The position numbers and the translations under genes are program-made. The notes beneath the pieces are model-generated. The model saw only the letters and a program-made list of their open reading frames with translations, made no database searches and was not told where the DNA came from. Positions 24,462 through 34,035 of a stretch of DNA of 64,000 bases are shown here, one piece after another (within the stretch, counting starts at the first letter, position 1; each line of letters starts with the position of its first letter). This stretch comes from Archaeoglobus sp. JdFR-37 (GTDB taxonomy: Archaea; Halobacteriota; Archaeoglobi; Archaeoglobales; Archaeoglobaceae), in assembly GCA_002010215.1 (NCBI GenBank), contig MTMY01000031.1:1-64000 (forward strand), given 5' to 3'.

Positions 24462-26771
24462 CTATGGGAAATACTGAAACTCTGTCACCTCTTCATACTT
24501 CTCAAGTTCAACCGCTCTCTTCCTGCCTTTCAGCACAAGCCTTGCCACCTCCATTGCCCCAATTCTGTTGAGAGGCTGGTTGTTATTGCCGCACTGATAG
24601 CTGTAGGTGCATCTCGGACAGCCATCGATCCGCCTGCACTCACAGCTTTTGAGAACTTCATATGCAATTTCAAAGGCTCTGCTGAATCTTCTGAAAAGGA
24701 GTTTGCTGAGTCCAGCACCTCCTTTAACAGCATCGTAAATGAAAATATCTCCTTCAGGTGTTGAGATTCCACCCATTTGTTGCGATGCTCCGCCCGTAAC
24801 AGCATCACTGGCTTCAATAAGCACGTGTTCCAGAGCGTGAAAACTCCCTGCAAAGAAATCCTCGTAATCCATAGCCGGAGGAAATGGTGCAGAGAAAATT
24901 ATCCCTTTAGTGGGGAAAGTATAGCTTATGGGCTCATCCAGATACTGCACGCCCTTTCTTTCTCCGGTGAAAACATCCCTCTCTATGTATCCATAAATGC
25001 TCATGGTAATCTCCATGGAGCAGTAGTAGGTATCTAGGGGCTCCTGAACAGACTCAATAACTTCAATAATCCTGGGAATCGAAGTATAGAGAGGATCTGT
25101 AATTGTTCTCCCGTCGTCCTTCTCAACTACCGCCTCTCTCTTCCTCAAGTCCAGTGAAAGGCTCCTGATTCTCCTTCCGTTATGTATCACAACCCCGCCA
25201 GGGAAGAGCTCTTTCAGAGCTATTGGCAGCGTTCTCTCTCCGATGATCTCACAATCCATCACCATTTTCACAGTATCTCCCACACCCCTCATGCTGAAAG
25301 AGGAGATGAAATCTGCAATGGAGGGGGAAGCAAGGATAAACCCGTTGGCATCGAAGATTAGCTTTCTCCTCTCCAGCCCTTCAACCACCCTCTTCCAGTT
25401 TTCTCGGATCTCATTTCTGCTGAGGGGCATCTCCATGCACATGGATGCGATGTGGAAAATCATGAGCTCCTCGTTATTTTTCTCCACATAGGCCTGGAAC
25501 TCATCCTTGAAGTAGTCCTCTGGCTTCATGCGGTAGTAATTACTTATTGCATCTTCTTCCCTCAGCAGAAGCACTGCAACACTTTCCTGCCCCATTCTAC
25601 CTGCTCTTCCAGACCGCTGAATGAACTGGCTGTAGTTCACTAATTCCGAAATAACAACATCCACATCACCTATGTCTATGCCGAGTTCGAGAGTTGGCGT
25701 TGAAACAACAACCTTGATCTCCCCTCTCTTGAATTTTCTCTCTACTTCGTCCCTCACACTCTTTGGCAACCCACTCTTGTGCACTGCAGCCCTAATACCT
25801 TCTCTGTTCAGTATCCAGCCCATTGTTTCAACGCTTTTCCAGCTGTTTCCGAAGATGAGTATCTTCCTTCCATAGAGAGCCTTTACAATGTCTCTGACAG
25901 CAGAATACAGGTTGCTGTATCGCATTATCAGGTGGGTTCTGGCTTTCCGGTGTTTTCCGCTTACGTGCACAAACTCCTTCTCAAACAACTCCTCCGCAAA
26001 CTCCTTGGCATTTGCTATGGTCGCAGACCCGCATGCTATCTGGAAATCGGAGAAGCGATAGAGGCGCTGGAAAAGGTAGTGCATGTTGGTTCCAAGCACT
26101 CCTGTATAGCTGTGAAGTTCATCCACGGCAACGTAGCAGAGTTCTTCAACAAAATCCCTGAATGCGCTGGTGTTCCGGAGGTGAAAATCCACCATGTCGG
26201 GGTTCGTCAGTATTATATCAGCTTTGCCGGAAAAAACAGCCTTTCTCTCTGCGTAGCTAGAATCTCCGTCAAATCTCACTAGATTCAAACCGAGTTTTGA
26301 TGCATAGAACTTCAGCTTCTGCTCCTGATCTCTGGCAAGAGCCTTTGTCGGGTAAAAGACGGCAGCTCTGCCATCATTCTCAGCCACCCGGGCAAACATG
26401 GGCATAGCAAATGCCTCAGTCTTCCCAAATCCAGTGGGAGCCGTTATGACCACATTTTTACAGTCTAAAAGCTCTTCCATTGCTCTTTTCTGAAATGGAT
26501 AGAGCTTCTCAATTCCTCTGAGTTTCAAAATCCTCTTTATAGGATCAGGAATTGCGACTTCATCCAGATCCACACTTGGCTCTGCACTTTCTGGCTCGAA
26601 AACCCGATAAAAAACAATCTCATCTGATGTGTCGAAAAGCGGAACCAATTCCTTTTTCCCGGAAACTTCCATAAGGAACTTGAGGTTCTTCTCCCTGATG
26701 CTTTCCTTCTCACATATACACCTTCGCTTAATCCTTCCGCACCGGTTACAGAATAACTCTGAAACATCCAT
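24462..26771 (-). CDS. DEAD/DEAH-box helicase with DUF1998 (MrfA/YprA type)
   Basis: 769 residues. An N-terminal zinc-binding segment (CNRCGRIKRRCIC) is followed by a superfamily 2 helicase: TAPTGFGKTEAFAMPMFA (motif I), AVDELHSYTG (motif II), and STPTLELGIDIGDVD and QRSGRAGRMGQ (motifs V and VI). The C-terminal DUF1998 domain has a four-cysteine cluster (CECRRIDGCPRCTYSYQCG). The layout matches B. subtilis MrfA (YprA), a 3'-5' DNA helicase that removes mitomycin-type lesions. The nuclease partner MrfB is not nearby. Full length. Confidence 0.88.
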   Translation of the reverse strand: MDVSELFCNRCGRIKRRCICEKESIREKNLKFLMEVSGKKELVPLFDTSDEIVFYRVFEPESAEPSVDLDEVAIPDPIKRILKLRGIEKLYPFQKRAMEELLDCKNVVITAPTGFGKTEAFAMPMFARVAENDGRAAVFYPTKALARDQEQKLKFYASKLGLNLVRFDGDSSYAERKAVFSGKADIILTNPDMVDFHLRNTSAFRDFVEELCYVAVDELHSYTGVLGTNMHYLFQRLYRFSDFQIACGSATIANAKEFAEELFEKEFVHVSGKHRKARTHLIMRYSNLYSAVRDIVKALYGRKILIFGNSWKSVETMGWILNREGIRAAVHKSGLPKSVRDEVERKFKRGEIKVVVSTPTLELGIDIGDVDVVISELVNYSQFIQRSGRAGRMGQESVAVLLLREEDAISNYYRMKPEDYFKDEFQAYVEKNNEELMIFHIASMCMEMPLSRNEIRENWKRVVEGLERRKLIFDANGFILASPSIADFISSFSMRGVGDTVKMVMDCEIIGERTLPIALKELFPGGVVIHNGRRIRSLSLDLRKREAVVEKDDGRTITDPLYTSIPRIIEVIESVQEPLDTYYCSMEITMSIYGYIERDVFTGERKGVQYLDEPISYTFPTKGIIFSAPFPPAMDYEDFFAGSFHALEHVLIEASDAVTGGASQQMGGISTPEGDIFIYDAVKGGAGLSKLLFRRFSRAFEIAYEVLKSCECRRIDGCPRCTYSYQCGNNNQPLNRIGAMEVARLVLKGRKRAVELEKYEEVTEFQYFP

Positions 26772-26872
26772 TATTCAGACTAGCTGGCTAGGAATAATAG
26801 GGTTTTTGGGTGTGGCGAAAATATTGGTTGTTGAGGGGGATATATTGGTGGAAAATAAGCTAAGAAGACGAA

Positions 26873-27451
26873 TTACGAAAACGTTTTGGGCGTCATGAAG
26901 TAGCCAATCAGAGACAACAGGTATGTTGCTGCCACTGGAACTGCACAGCTTATCACCGCCTTACTCATAGTTAAATTCCGCCACCTGCTGATTCCGAAGC
27001 TCCATATGGTAAGCTGCCAGAGTGAGATGGCGAGGCCGAACACCATTGATTCTGGGTTTCTTAACTGCATTGTGGTTACAGCACTCATGGCAACGTAATA
27101 GCTGATAGGGCTGAGAATCAGAACAGGGATGTAGCCCAGCGAGGTGACTTTGAGACTCTTTGCAAAATCTCCTACGGCACCAAGCAAGCTTGAGATAATG
27201 TGGATTACTCCAGTATAGAGCACCCATCCCACGAAAGTCGAAATGAAAGCCGAAACGACAGCAAAAACTTTTACAACATCTCCCAACATTGCTGCTTCGG
27301 CTGGAAGTTTGATGTTCTCAATGGCAGAGAGGGTAATGTATGCTCCCACTATACCATTAAGGGTGACTATAAGCAAACTGATCCAGATCGGGAAATCTTC
27401 TGTTTCTTTAAAGAACTTGCTGGGATTAAAAAGGACATCCAGAACGTTCAT
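26873..27451 (-). CDS. Yip1-like multipass membrane protein
   Basis: 192 residues with five predicted membrane helices, starting with the common pattern NVLDVLFNPSKFFKE, then hydrophobic stretches with small residues and prolines. This agrees with the YIP1 domain family, whose prokaryotic members are of unknown function. The gene is 101 nt downstream of the helicase start region on the same strand but not overlapping, and divergent from the next plus-strand gene. Confidence 0.72.
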   Translation of the reverse strand: MNVLDVLFNPSKFFKETEDFPIWISLLIVTLNGIVGAYITLSAIENIKLPAEAAMLGDVVKVFAVVSAFISTFVGWVLYTGVIHIISSLLGAVGDFAKSLKVTSLGYIPVLILSPISYYVAMSAVTTMQLRNPESMVFGLAISLWQLTIWSFGISRWRNLTMSKAVISCAVPVAATYLLSLIGYFMTPKTFS

Positions 27452-27547
27452 GAAGTTTCACTGCATTCATGGAATATATAGTTTTATCTTACTTTTACTT
27501 AATAAACACCACAAAAATTTTTAATGATTAATCCCAATAATTAGTGT

Positions 27548-27988
27548 ATGGCAAAGGTGAAGATGAGTTTTATTGGCTCTGAAGGGGTGGAGAAGTTTGT
27601 TGCCGAAGCTTACAACTATGGGTACAGTGTTGGGCCAAGAGGAGAATGGAGAATGGTTATAGCCTTAGAAGAACGGGAGGTTCTTGCAAATAGAGATGTT
27701 GAGGTCCATATTGAACCAATCAAAATCCCTGAAGGTTCCATCATTTTCCCGTGCATCGTTCAGAGAAATGCTCTTGGATATTTAGCAGGATTAACCAGAA
27801 AAGGGAAGCCTAAGAAGATAGAGGAGAAGAGGGAGTTTGATACCGCCATATTTCATCCCATAAGGGATGGCAAAATTGAATATGGGGAGCTTCTTGGCGT
27901 GGTTAATATTCTCTACGCCAAAGCTGAGGTCAAACTTGTTGAAGCTTACGAGAAGTGGATTGCAGAGAGATATAGATTCTTCCATTAG
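27548..27988 (+). CDS. Conserved small protein, possibly DUF22
   Basis: 146 residues, mostly beta strand. Notable segments are MVIALEEREVLANRDVEVHIEPI, VQRNALGYLAGLTRKG and DGKIEYGELLGVVNILYAKAEV, suggesting a compact beta-sandwich or swivelling domain. I think it matches the archaeal DUF22 family, which is found mainly in Archaeoglobales and methanogens, but I cannot confirm this. It is followed after 12 nt by a ribbon-helix-helix gene, so the two are probably one transcript. Confidence 0.55.
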   Translation: MAKVKMSFIGSEGVEKFVAEAYNYGYSVGPRGEWRMVIALEEREVLANRDVEVHIEPIKIPEGSIIFPCIVQRNALGYLAGLTRKGKPKKIEEKREFDTAIFHPIRDGKIEYGELLGVVNILYAKAEVKLVEAYEKWIAERYRFFH

Positions 27989-28000
27989 GCAGGGTTATTT

Positions 28001-28321
28001 ATGCTTTACAGTCTTGAAATCGAAAAATCTCTTGCTGAGAGGATTAGGGAGCTGGACGACGAGGAAGTGTTGGTATTGAAAGCGATACGCTGGTATCTGG
28101 ATAACATGGAACCAAAGGAGATTGGAGAAGAGGAGAGATCCCGCATAACTCCTAGGCTATGCTCTGTTCTGGACAATGAAGTGATGCAAATTGACATTCC
28201 TACTGAGCTGTGGGATAGGCTCAAAACATTTAGCGATAAAAACCGTTTGAGAGTTCACAATGTAATAAAGGAAGCCATAAGGGAGTACATCTTTGAGCAC
28301 TATACAAAAAAAGGGTTATGA
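28001..28321 (+). CDS. Ribbon-helix-helix protein, possibly two tandem domains
   Basis: 106 residues. The C-terminal half (MQIDIPTELWDRLKTFSDKNRLRVHNVIKEAIREYI split as strand, helix, helix) is a clear ribbon-helix-helix DNA-binding unit. The N-terminal half (LYSLEIEKSLAERIRELDDEEVLVL then AIRWYLDNM) has the same strand-helix-helix order. If real, one chain could act as an intramolecular RHH dimer. It lies 12 nt after the DUF22-like gene and 6 nt from the convergent pyrophosphatase. Confidence 0.65.
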   Translation: MLYSLEIEKSLAERIRELDDEEVLVLKAIRWYLDNMEPKEIGEEERSRITPRLCSVLDNEVMQIDIPTELWDRLKTFSDKNRLRVHNVIKEAIREYIFEHYTKKGL

Positions 28322-28327
28322 AAAGGG

Positions 28328-29254
28328 TTACGAGAAAGCTTTTTCAAGAGGTGGCACAACCTGCTTCTTCCTGCTCATAACTCCATCAAGCCAGACACTT
28401 CTGTCTTCGACCTTCTTTCCAAAAGCCTTCTCTACAACACCGGAATCATCACTTACAACGAGAAGCTCCGTCCCCTCTTTGATTATGTCAGTTAGCATCA
28501 TGAAAACACTGTGGTACCCTCCTTCTTCCTTCACTTTTTTCATCTCTTCGTAGAGTGAGTCCTTCACTTCATCTAGCAGGCTAAGGTCTACCACCTCGAT
28601 CTGACCAATGCCCACCTTGTTTCCAGACATGTCGAAGTCCTTGAAATCTCTGAATAGAAGCTCCCTTGGAGGCTTGCCAGCTATATCGCTTTTAACCTTG
28701 AACATCTCCATGCCCAGAGTCTCCATATCTTCAACGCCAGCGATCTTTGCCAGATCTTCTGCGGCTTTTTTGTCCTTATCCGTTGTAGTGGCGGACTTGA
28801 AGATGACTGTGTCGCTGAGTATGGAAGCAAGCATAATACCTGCAATATTCTTTGGAATCTCGATGCCAAAGTAGTCATAAAGTGTTTTGACAACTGTTGC
28901 GGTACATCCAACAGGCATCGCCAGGAAGAAGATTGGATTGGGTGTTGTAACATCACCTATCTTGTGATGGTCGATGATTTCAACAATTTCCGCTTGATCA
29001 AGGTTATCCAAACTCTGCCCAATATCACTGTGATCAACCAGAATGACTTTCTTGCTGGCCCCATCAGTGAGCAATTCAGGAACTTCAACGCCAAATTTCT
29101 CCAGAACAAATTTTGTTTCAGGGTTTGGCTCTCCCTGCCTTGCGGCAACAGCACTTATGCCGAGCTTTTTCTTGAGCTCTGCATAGGCTATGGCAGAGCA
29201 GATGCTATCTGTATCTGGATTTTTATGCCCTACAATATAGATCGCTTCTGTCAT
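28328..29254 (-). CDS. ppaC: Manganese-dependent inorganic pyrophosphatase
   Basis: 308 residues of the DHH family II pyrophosphatases. The metal-binding motifs are in order: VGHKNPDTDS near the N-terminus, an aspartate in the ILVDHSD segment, IIDHHKIG, and later SRKKQVVPP, the C-terminal substrate-binding Arg-Lys-Lys. It hydrolyses pyrophosphate to phosphate. There are no CBS domains, so it is the short unregulated form. Note its 3' end abuts the RHH gene on the other strand. Confidence 0.93.
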   Translation of the reverse strand: MTEAIYIVGHKNPDTDSICSAIAYAELKKKLGISAVAARQGEPNPETKFVLEKFGVEVPELLTDGASKKVILVDHSDIGQSLDNLDQAEIVEIIDHHKIGDVTTPNPIFFLAMPVGCTATVVKTLYDYFGIEIPKNIAGIMLASILSDTVIFKSATTTDKDKKAAEDLAKIAGVEDMETLGMEMFKVKSDIAGKPPRELLFRDFKDFDMSGNKVGIGQIEVVDLSLLDEVKDSLYEEMKKVKEEGGYHSVFMMLTDIIKEGTELLVVSDDSGVVEKAFGKKVEDRSVWLDGVMSRKKQVVPPLEKAFS

Positions 29255-29566
29255 GACAATCTTTTACAACAATTTGATATTAAAATTCTCCGCAAAGTGA
29301 CCATTTTAATCCTCTTAGGAAGGTTGATGTGTTGGATTAATAGAGGTCTTTTTTGCATTTTGACAGTACTTTGTCTAATGTACAATAATGCATTTACTGC
29401 CATCTCTCGCTACTCATTTCTTGATCTCTTAATTATATTGGTTTACATTTATACTACTAAATAATGATTATTTCTACAATAAATATAAAAATCTAGAGAA
29501 AGGAATTAGAAATTCTGCTATATTTTATTTCACAATGGATATGTGGGTCTAAATTATTAGGGGAAA
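29255..29566. other. AT-rich intergenic stretch
   Basis: About 310 bases, strongly AT-rich, between divergent genes. It should hold the promoter of ppaC at the left and of the membrane protein gene at the right. One 166-codon frame runs through it on the plus strand but overlaps the ppaC start, has low-complexity hydrophobic content and no ribosome binding site, so I do not call it. Nothing else recognised. Confidence 0.4.
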
Positions 29567-29577
29567 TCTATATATAG
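29567..29577 (+). promoter_or_regulatory. TATA box of orphan membrane protein gene
   Basis: TCTATATATAG centred 25 nt before the ATG at 29597, a nearly ideal archaeal TATA element at leaderless distance. No Shine-Dalgarno is present. Confidence 0.55.
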
Positions 29578-29596
29578 TGAAAAAAGAAGCTGTGAT

Positions 29597-30283
29597 ATGC
29601 ATACAACTGGGATATATGTCCTATTGGGTAGTATATTATTTTTTATATCTTTAATTAGCATTAGTATTTATTTGCAACCAAATCGAAAAGAGGTTTCAGA
29701 ATTCGTAAGCAGGAGAACTAAAATTGCCTTGAGATTTGGGTTTTTGGTTACGGTCTTCTTTCTCTACCTATTAGTTGTAGGTGTTTATCTCCTAGCTACT
29801 TCAAACGATTTGGTCAGATTTATGATGCTTGCTGGAGTAGTCGGTTTTTGGAGTTTATTGATGTTCATCAATATTACAACGATTTATGTTTTAGCTAAAA
29901 ACGGGTACAGGCTAGTTTTGTCTAAGGATATGGTAGACATTGTAATCTATTATGCAGTATTGTATTTGGTTTTGGATAAATTTGACTTTCCATGGGTCGC
30001 AATAGGCGTGTCATCAATCATCGTGGCAGTGGTTATTCTCTATTTGCTGATCATTGCGTTTAGGTACTCAAAAATGATGAATGCTATTGTGGAACCCGTA
30101 AATCTTTATACTCTAGGCTTGGGATTTAGAATTTTCTCAGGCTTCATCGGACTTTTGCTCATATCTATATACTTTTCAGAGAATGTTTTCAAGGGGCTGA
30201 TTGTCGTCTCGTGTCTGTTCTTTGCACTAATACTTTGGGATACTATCAGAAAAATAAAGCCAATAGTAAATATGAAACGATGA
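29597..30283 (+). CDS. Orphan multipass membrane protein
   Basis: 228 residues with about seven predicted membrane helices and short loops (for example VLLGSILFFISLISISIYL and FLVTVFFLYLLVVGVYLL). I do not recognise the family; helix number and basic loops recall small sensor-type 7TM proteins but no motif supports that. Codon use is more AT-rich than in the neighbours (many ATA, TTA, TTT and CGA codons), a hint of recent acquisition or weak selection. It stands alone with its own strong TATA box. Confidence 0.6.
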   Translation: MHTTGIYVLLGSILFFISLISISIYLQPNRKEVSEFVSRRTKIALRFGFLVTVFFLYLLVVGVYLLATSNDLVRFMMLAGVVGFWSLLMFINITTIYVLAKNGYRLVLSKDMVDIVIYYAVLYLVLDKFDFPWVAIGVSSIIVAVVILYLLIIAFRYSKMMNAIVEPVNLYTLGLGFRIFSGFIGLLLISIYFSENVFKGLIVVSCLFFALILWDTIRKIKPIVNMKR

Positions 30284-30329
30284 GTTTTCGCCCTGAAAAT
30301 CTTAAAAACATTTCGAGCTATCCTATCTT

Positions 30330-31190
30330 ATGCCATCCCAAAAAATCCCCTTCGTGAAGATGCATGGCAATGGTAACGATTTCGTACTTATCGATGAATT
30401 CAAAGAAATTCTAATCCCTGAAAAAGAAAAATCGGATTTCGTAAAAGCCATATGTCACCGGAATTTTGGTGTTGGGGCTGATGGTGTACTCTTCGTTCAG
30501 CTTTCCGAAAAAGCAGATGCAAGGTTTCGATACTTCAACAGTGATGGAAGCGAAGCAGAGATGTGTGGAAATGGGATAAGGTGCTTCTGTAGATATCTGG
30601 TTGAAGAGGGCTATGCTGGTGAGGAGGTCAGGGTTGAGACTCTCGCCGGAATTCTGAAGCTTACAGTAAATCGGGATGGCTGGTGGGTTAAGGTAGACAT
30701 GGGAAAGCCGAAGTTTGAAGCTTCAGAAATTCCAGCTGAAGGGGAAGGGGAATTCAAGAAGAAGATGAGGGTAATTGACAGAGAATTTGAAGTTTTTGCT
30801 GCAAACACAGGAGTGCCTCATGCAGTCATATTTTTGGAGTCTCTGGATTTTGACATAGTTCCGTATGGAAGGGAAATCAGATTCAGCCCCCTTTTCCCTG
30901 AGGGAACAAATGTGAATTTCGCAAGAATAATTGACGAGCACAACATTCAGGTCAGAACTTATGAAAGAGGAGTAGAGAGTGAAACCCTTAGCTGTGGAAC
31001 TGGAAGCGTTGCTGTGGCAGCAATAGCTGTAAGGCATGGCTTAGCGAAAAATCCGGTTACGATTCACACCAGAGGGGGTGTTCTAATTATTGAGCTTGAA
31101 AGCGGGGTTGAAGGTGATAGAGCTTACATGACTGGCACCGCATCAAGGGTCTTTGAAGGATTCATCAACACAGGAGAGCTCAGGATATGA
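30330..31190 (+). CDS. dapF: Diaminopimelate epimerase
   Basis: 286 residues. Both catalytic cysteines are present in their motifs, SEAEMCGNGIRC and ETLSCGTGSVA, and the start FVKMHGNGNDFVLID is typical. It converts L,L- to meso-diaminopimelate in lysine synthesis. It overlaps the next gene by 4 nt (ATGA), so the two are translationally coupled. Full length. Confidence 0.95.
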   Translation: MPSQKIPFVKMHGNGNDFVLIDEFKEILIPEKEKSDFVKAICHRNFGVGADGVLFVQLSEKADARFRYFNSDGSEAEMCGNGIRCFCRYLVEEGYAGEEVRVETLAGILKLTVNRDGWWVKVDMGKPKFEASEIPAEGEGEFKKKMRVIDREFEVFAANTGVPHAVIFLESLDFDIVPYGREIRFSPLFPEGTNVNFARIIDEHNIQVRTYERGVESETLSCGTGSVAVAAIAVRHGLAKNPVTIHTRGGVLIIELESGVEGDRAYMTGTASRVFEGFINTGELRI

Positions 31191-31945
31191 AGCTCGTTTT
31201 CCCAAATCGCCTCGCTCTTTCCGCCATGGCTGGCATATGCAATGCGGAGTTCGCTTCAAAGCATCCCGTGGGGTTTGCCGTACTGGGGGGCTTTAATGCT
31301 GACAGGACAGCGATGAAAGCTGCAATAGAAGCGGTGCAAAGAGGCAGAAAGGAGTTCATATTTAAAGATCCGATAGATGGAATTGAAGAAGAACTCAAGA
31401 AACTTAGAGAGATGCAATTTCCAGGAGTTGTGGGAGTTAATACGAGATCTGCCACTTTAGAAGGGTATACTAAGGTGGCGGAGCTTTGCCGGGATTATGG
31501 TGCAGTCATTGAGATAAACGCCCACTGCAGGCAACCAGAGTTTCTGAGCATTGGTTGTGGTCAGGAACTCCTTTTTAAAGCAGAGAGGCTGGCCGAAATA
31601 GTCTCAGCATGCTCTAAAATATGTCCGGTTTCGGTAAAAATCAGGGGAGGACTGGGAATTGATTACATCTCTTTGGCAAAACTTCTGAAAGATTCAGGGG
31701 CGTGCATAATTCACGTGGATGCTATGATTCCAGGGGGCGGAAACGATCTTCAGCTTGTGAGGAAGCTTTCAGCCATAATGTTTACCGTTGGAAATAACAG
31801 TGTGGTGGATTATGGGTCAGCAGTCAGGATGGCTGAAGTTTCTCACTTGGTTTCCGCTGCTAGAGCGGTGCTTAAAAATGAGAACTTTTTCCACTCTGTT
31901 CTGAAGGGTGAGCTTGCTAGAAGCGTGGAGCTCGTTCTGGAGTAA
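31187..31945 (+). CDS. Dihydrouridine synthase-like TIM-barrel protein
   Basis: 252 residues, a short relative of tRNA-dihydrouridine synthases (normally 310-340). N-terminal KLVFPNRLALSAMAGICNAEFA and the barrel segment VVGVNTRSATLEGY resemble the FMN-binding fold; INAHCRQPEFLSIGCGQELL corresponds to the NxGCP region, and ICPVSVKIRGGLG follows. The usual helical RNA-binding domain is missing, so it may act on a small molecule. It starts within the dapF stop codon. Similar short proteins occur in methanogens. Confidence 0.72.
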   Translation: MKLVFPNRLALSAMAGICNAEFASKHPVGFAVLGGFNADRTAMKAAIEAVQRGRKEFIFKDPIDGIEEELKKLREMQFPGVVGVNTRSATLEGYTKVAELCRDYGAVIEINAHCRQPEFLSIGCGQELLFKAERLAEIVSACSKICPVSVKIRGGLGIDYISLAKLLKDSGACIIHVDAMIPGGGNDLQLVRKLSAIMFTVGNNSVVDYGSAVRMAEVSHLVSAARAVLKNENFFHSVLKGELARSVELVLE

Positions 31946-31977
31946 AGTTATTTTAACCTGCCAGCTTATTCTATCCA

Positions 31978-33129
31978 ATGAATGCTCATGACGTTTACGT
32001 GATCCACTATGGAGAAGTGGCTCTGAAAGGGAAAAATCGAGATTACTTTGAGCGCAGACTAATTTCCAACATTAACTGGATGGTAAGACGGATCACCGAC
32101 AAGAAGGCGAAAAGAAGATATGGCAGAATAGTCTTGGAAGACGGGAATCCAGATATTGCAGAGAAGCTGAGAAAAATACCCGGGATCAAATACTTTGCAA
32201 GGGCAAAGAAAACTTCGCTGGAAATGGATGAAATCAAGAGGGCTGCTGTGGAAGTGCTTCCTGCAGAGTTCAGCACTTTCAGGGTAGATGCCACCAGAAG
32301 TAACAAGAGCTTCCCCCTCAACTCCATGGAGATTAACAGAGAAATAGGCGGCCACATAGCTGAAGTCACGGGGAAGGCTGTAAAGCTGAAGGAGCCTGAC
32401 GTTACCGTTTACATTGAGATATGTGAGAAAGAAAGTTACGTCTACATCGAGAAGGTGAAGGGCATTGGCGGTCTGCCTGTCGGCACCGCCGGAAAGGTGG
32501 TGGCGCTGGTATCAGGAGGTATTGATAGTCCTGTCGCCGCTTTCATGATGATGAAAAGAGGATGTGCGGTTGTCGCAGTCCACTTCTTCAATCAGACACT
32601 TCACTCTCCGCAGGTGAGAAGGAAAATTGAGATGCTTGCGGAGAAGTTGGCAGAAATCCAGGGTGGAATAAGGCTTTACATGGTTCCATTTGGTGAGGTG
32701 CAGAGGGAGATAATAAAGGCTGTGCCCGCCAAGTGGAGGATGCTTATCTATCGTAGAAGTATGATGAGAATGGCTAATCTTATAGCGAAGCAGGAGAAAG
32801 CCAGTGGATTGGTTACAGGAGATAACCTGGCCCAAGTCGCCAGCCAAACCCTTCACAACTTAGATGTGATATATAAAGCCTCCACTCTCCCTGTTTTGCC
32901 ACCCCTTATAGGATTCGATAAGGAGGAGACAATCAACATAGCCAAGCAGATAGGCACATATGAGATATCCATAATGCCTTACGAAGACTGCTGTTCCCTT
33001 ATGATAGCAAAACACCCCGAAACGAGGGGTAACCCTGAAACTGCTGAACAAATTGAGAAAGGTATTAATTTCCATGAGCTGGAAAAAAAAGCGGTGGAAG
33101 AAGCAGAAATCAGAGAGTTTGGATTGTAA
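31978..33129 (+). CDS. thiI: tRNA 4-thiouridine synthetase ThiI
   Basis: 383 residues. An N-terminal ferredoxin-like and THUMP domain (about 1-165; [19 protein letters not shown] at the start) is followed by a PP-loop ATPase with [13 protein letters not shown]. It makes 4-thiouridine in tRNA (position 8). There is no C-terminal rhodanese domain, as usual in archaea, so sulfur must come from another donor. A Cys-Cys pair (YEDCCSLM) lies in the catalytic domain. It is 32 nt after the dihydrouridine-synthase-like gene. Confidence 0.95.
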   Translation: MNAHDVYVIHYGEVALKGKNRDYFERRLISNINWMVRRITDKKAKRRYGRIVLEDGNPDIAEKLRKIPGIKYFARAKKTSLEMDEIKRAAVEVLPAEFSTFRVDATRSNKSFPLNSMEINREIGGHIAEVTGKAVKLKEPDVTVYIEICEKESYVYIEKVKGIGGLPVGTAGKVVALVSGGIDSPVAAFMMMKRGCAVVAVHFFNQTLHSPQVRRKIEMLAEKLAEIQGGIRLYMVPFGEVQREIIKAVPAKWRMLIYRRSMMRMANLIAKQEKASGLVTGDNLAQVASQTLHNLDVIYKASTLPVLPPLIGFDKEETINIAKQIGTYEISIMPYEDCCSLMIAKHPETRGNPETAEQIEKGINFHELEKKAVEEAEIREFGL

Positions 33130-33166
33130 CCCAATCCACCAATAATTATGACCAAGAGGTGTGTTA

Positions 33167-34033
33167 ATGAGGATCTCCCCAAAATGTCCGGCATGCCTTC
33201 TCAACAGAGTTCAGATGGAGTCCAGATTAGCTACAGACAGTGAAGAAGTTATTGCCATGGCTGTTGGTGAGGCTCTGAAGGTTCTCTGTCAAGAGTACCC
33301 AAAAAGAGGCATTAATGCGGTTATAGCCACAAAGATCCACCGCAGAGTGTATGAGATTCTCGGAAGCGAGGACCCATACAAGGCTCTGAAGGAGAGAGCG
33401 AACAGTGTTGCAATGCTGTATAGGGATTGGGTGGAAGATGTTGTCAGGTTCAGCGATGATAGCTTCAAAACAGCTTTGATTGCCAGTATAATTGCCAACA
33501 CTTTCGACTATGGTGTGATGGGGCATAGTGTCCAGGACAAGGCTTTCAAGGAATTTTTTGAAAGAAAGTTGAATGATGGACTGGTTATTGACGACAGTGA
33601 AGATATTCGGAACTTGTCAAGGGGCAAGGTCGTTTACATAACCGACAACGCTGGCGAAATCGTCATCGATGCAGTTTTCATGAAGGAATTAAAAAAGATG
33701 AGTGAAAGGCTGACTGCAGTGGTGAGGGGTAAACCAATCATCAGTGATGCAACCCTTGAAGATGCTTATTTCGCTGGCATAGGTAATATTGCTGACGAAA
33801 TCTTCACGAACGGAGAGGGTGCAGTTGGTATAATTGAAGAAGAGCTCCCTGAAGAGACACTTGAAAGGCTGGAGGAGGCAGACATTATAATCGCTAAGGG
33901 AATGGCAAATTATGAGTGCATGGATGAAATGCGCTTCTCTCCTGTTGCATTTCTCCTTACTGCCAAATGTGAGCCGGTGGCAAAGTCAATAGGCGTTGAA
34001 GTTGGAGACATGGTTGCCATGCTGAGGCGATAG
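33167..34033 (+). CDS. DUF89/ARMT1-like protein
   Basis: 288 residues. The N-terminus carries a CPACL cysteine pair, and the core has the DUF89 acidic metal site around VVYITDNAGEIVIDAVFMKEL and VIIAKGMANYECM. DUF89 proteins are metal-dependent phosphatases acting on damaged sugar phosphates or related metabolites. ATG 33167 is chosen since GAGGTG at 33156-33161 lies five nt before it; the longer frame starts at a GTG within that site. Next gene follows after 2 nt. Confidence 0.85.
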   Translation: MRISPKCPACLLNRVQMESRLATDSEEVIAMAVGEALKVLCQEYPKRGINAVIATKIHRRVYEILGSEDPYKALKERANSVAMLYRDWVEDVVRFSDDSFKTALIASIIANTFDYGVMGHSVQDKAFKEFFERKLNDGLVIDDSEDIRNLSRGKVVYITDNAGEIVIDAVFMKELKKMSERLTAVVRGKPIISDATLEDAYFAGIGNIADEIFTNGEGAVGIIEEELPEETLERLEEADIIIAKGMANYECMDEMRFSPVAFLLTAKCEPVAKSIGVEVGDMVAMLRR

Positions 34034-34035
34034 GT

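Noticed and set aside
28964..29464. 166-codon plus-strand frame running from ppaC into the AT-rich spacer
   Set aside because: It is antisense to the conserved start of the pyrophosphatase and its remaining part is low-complexity and hydrophobic without a start signal.
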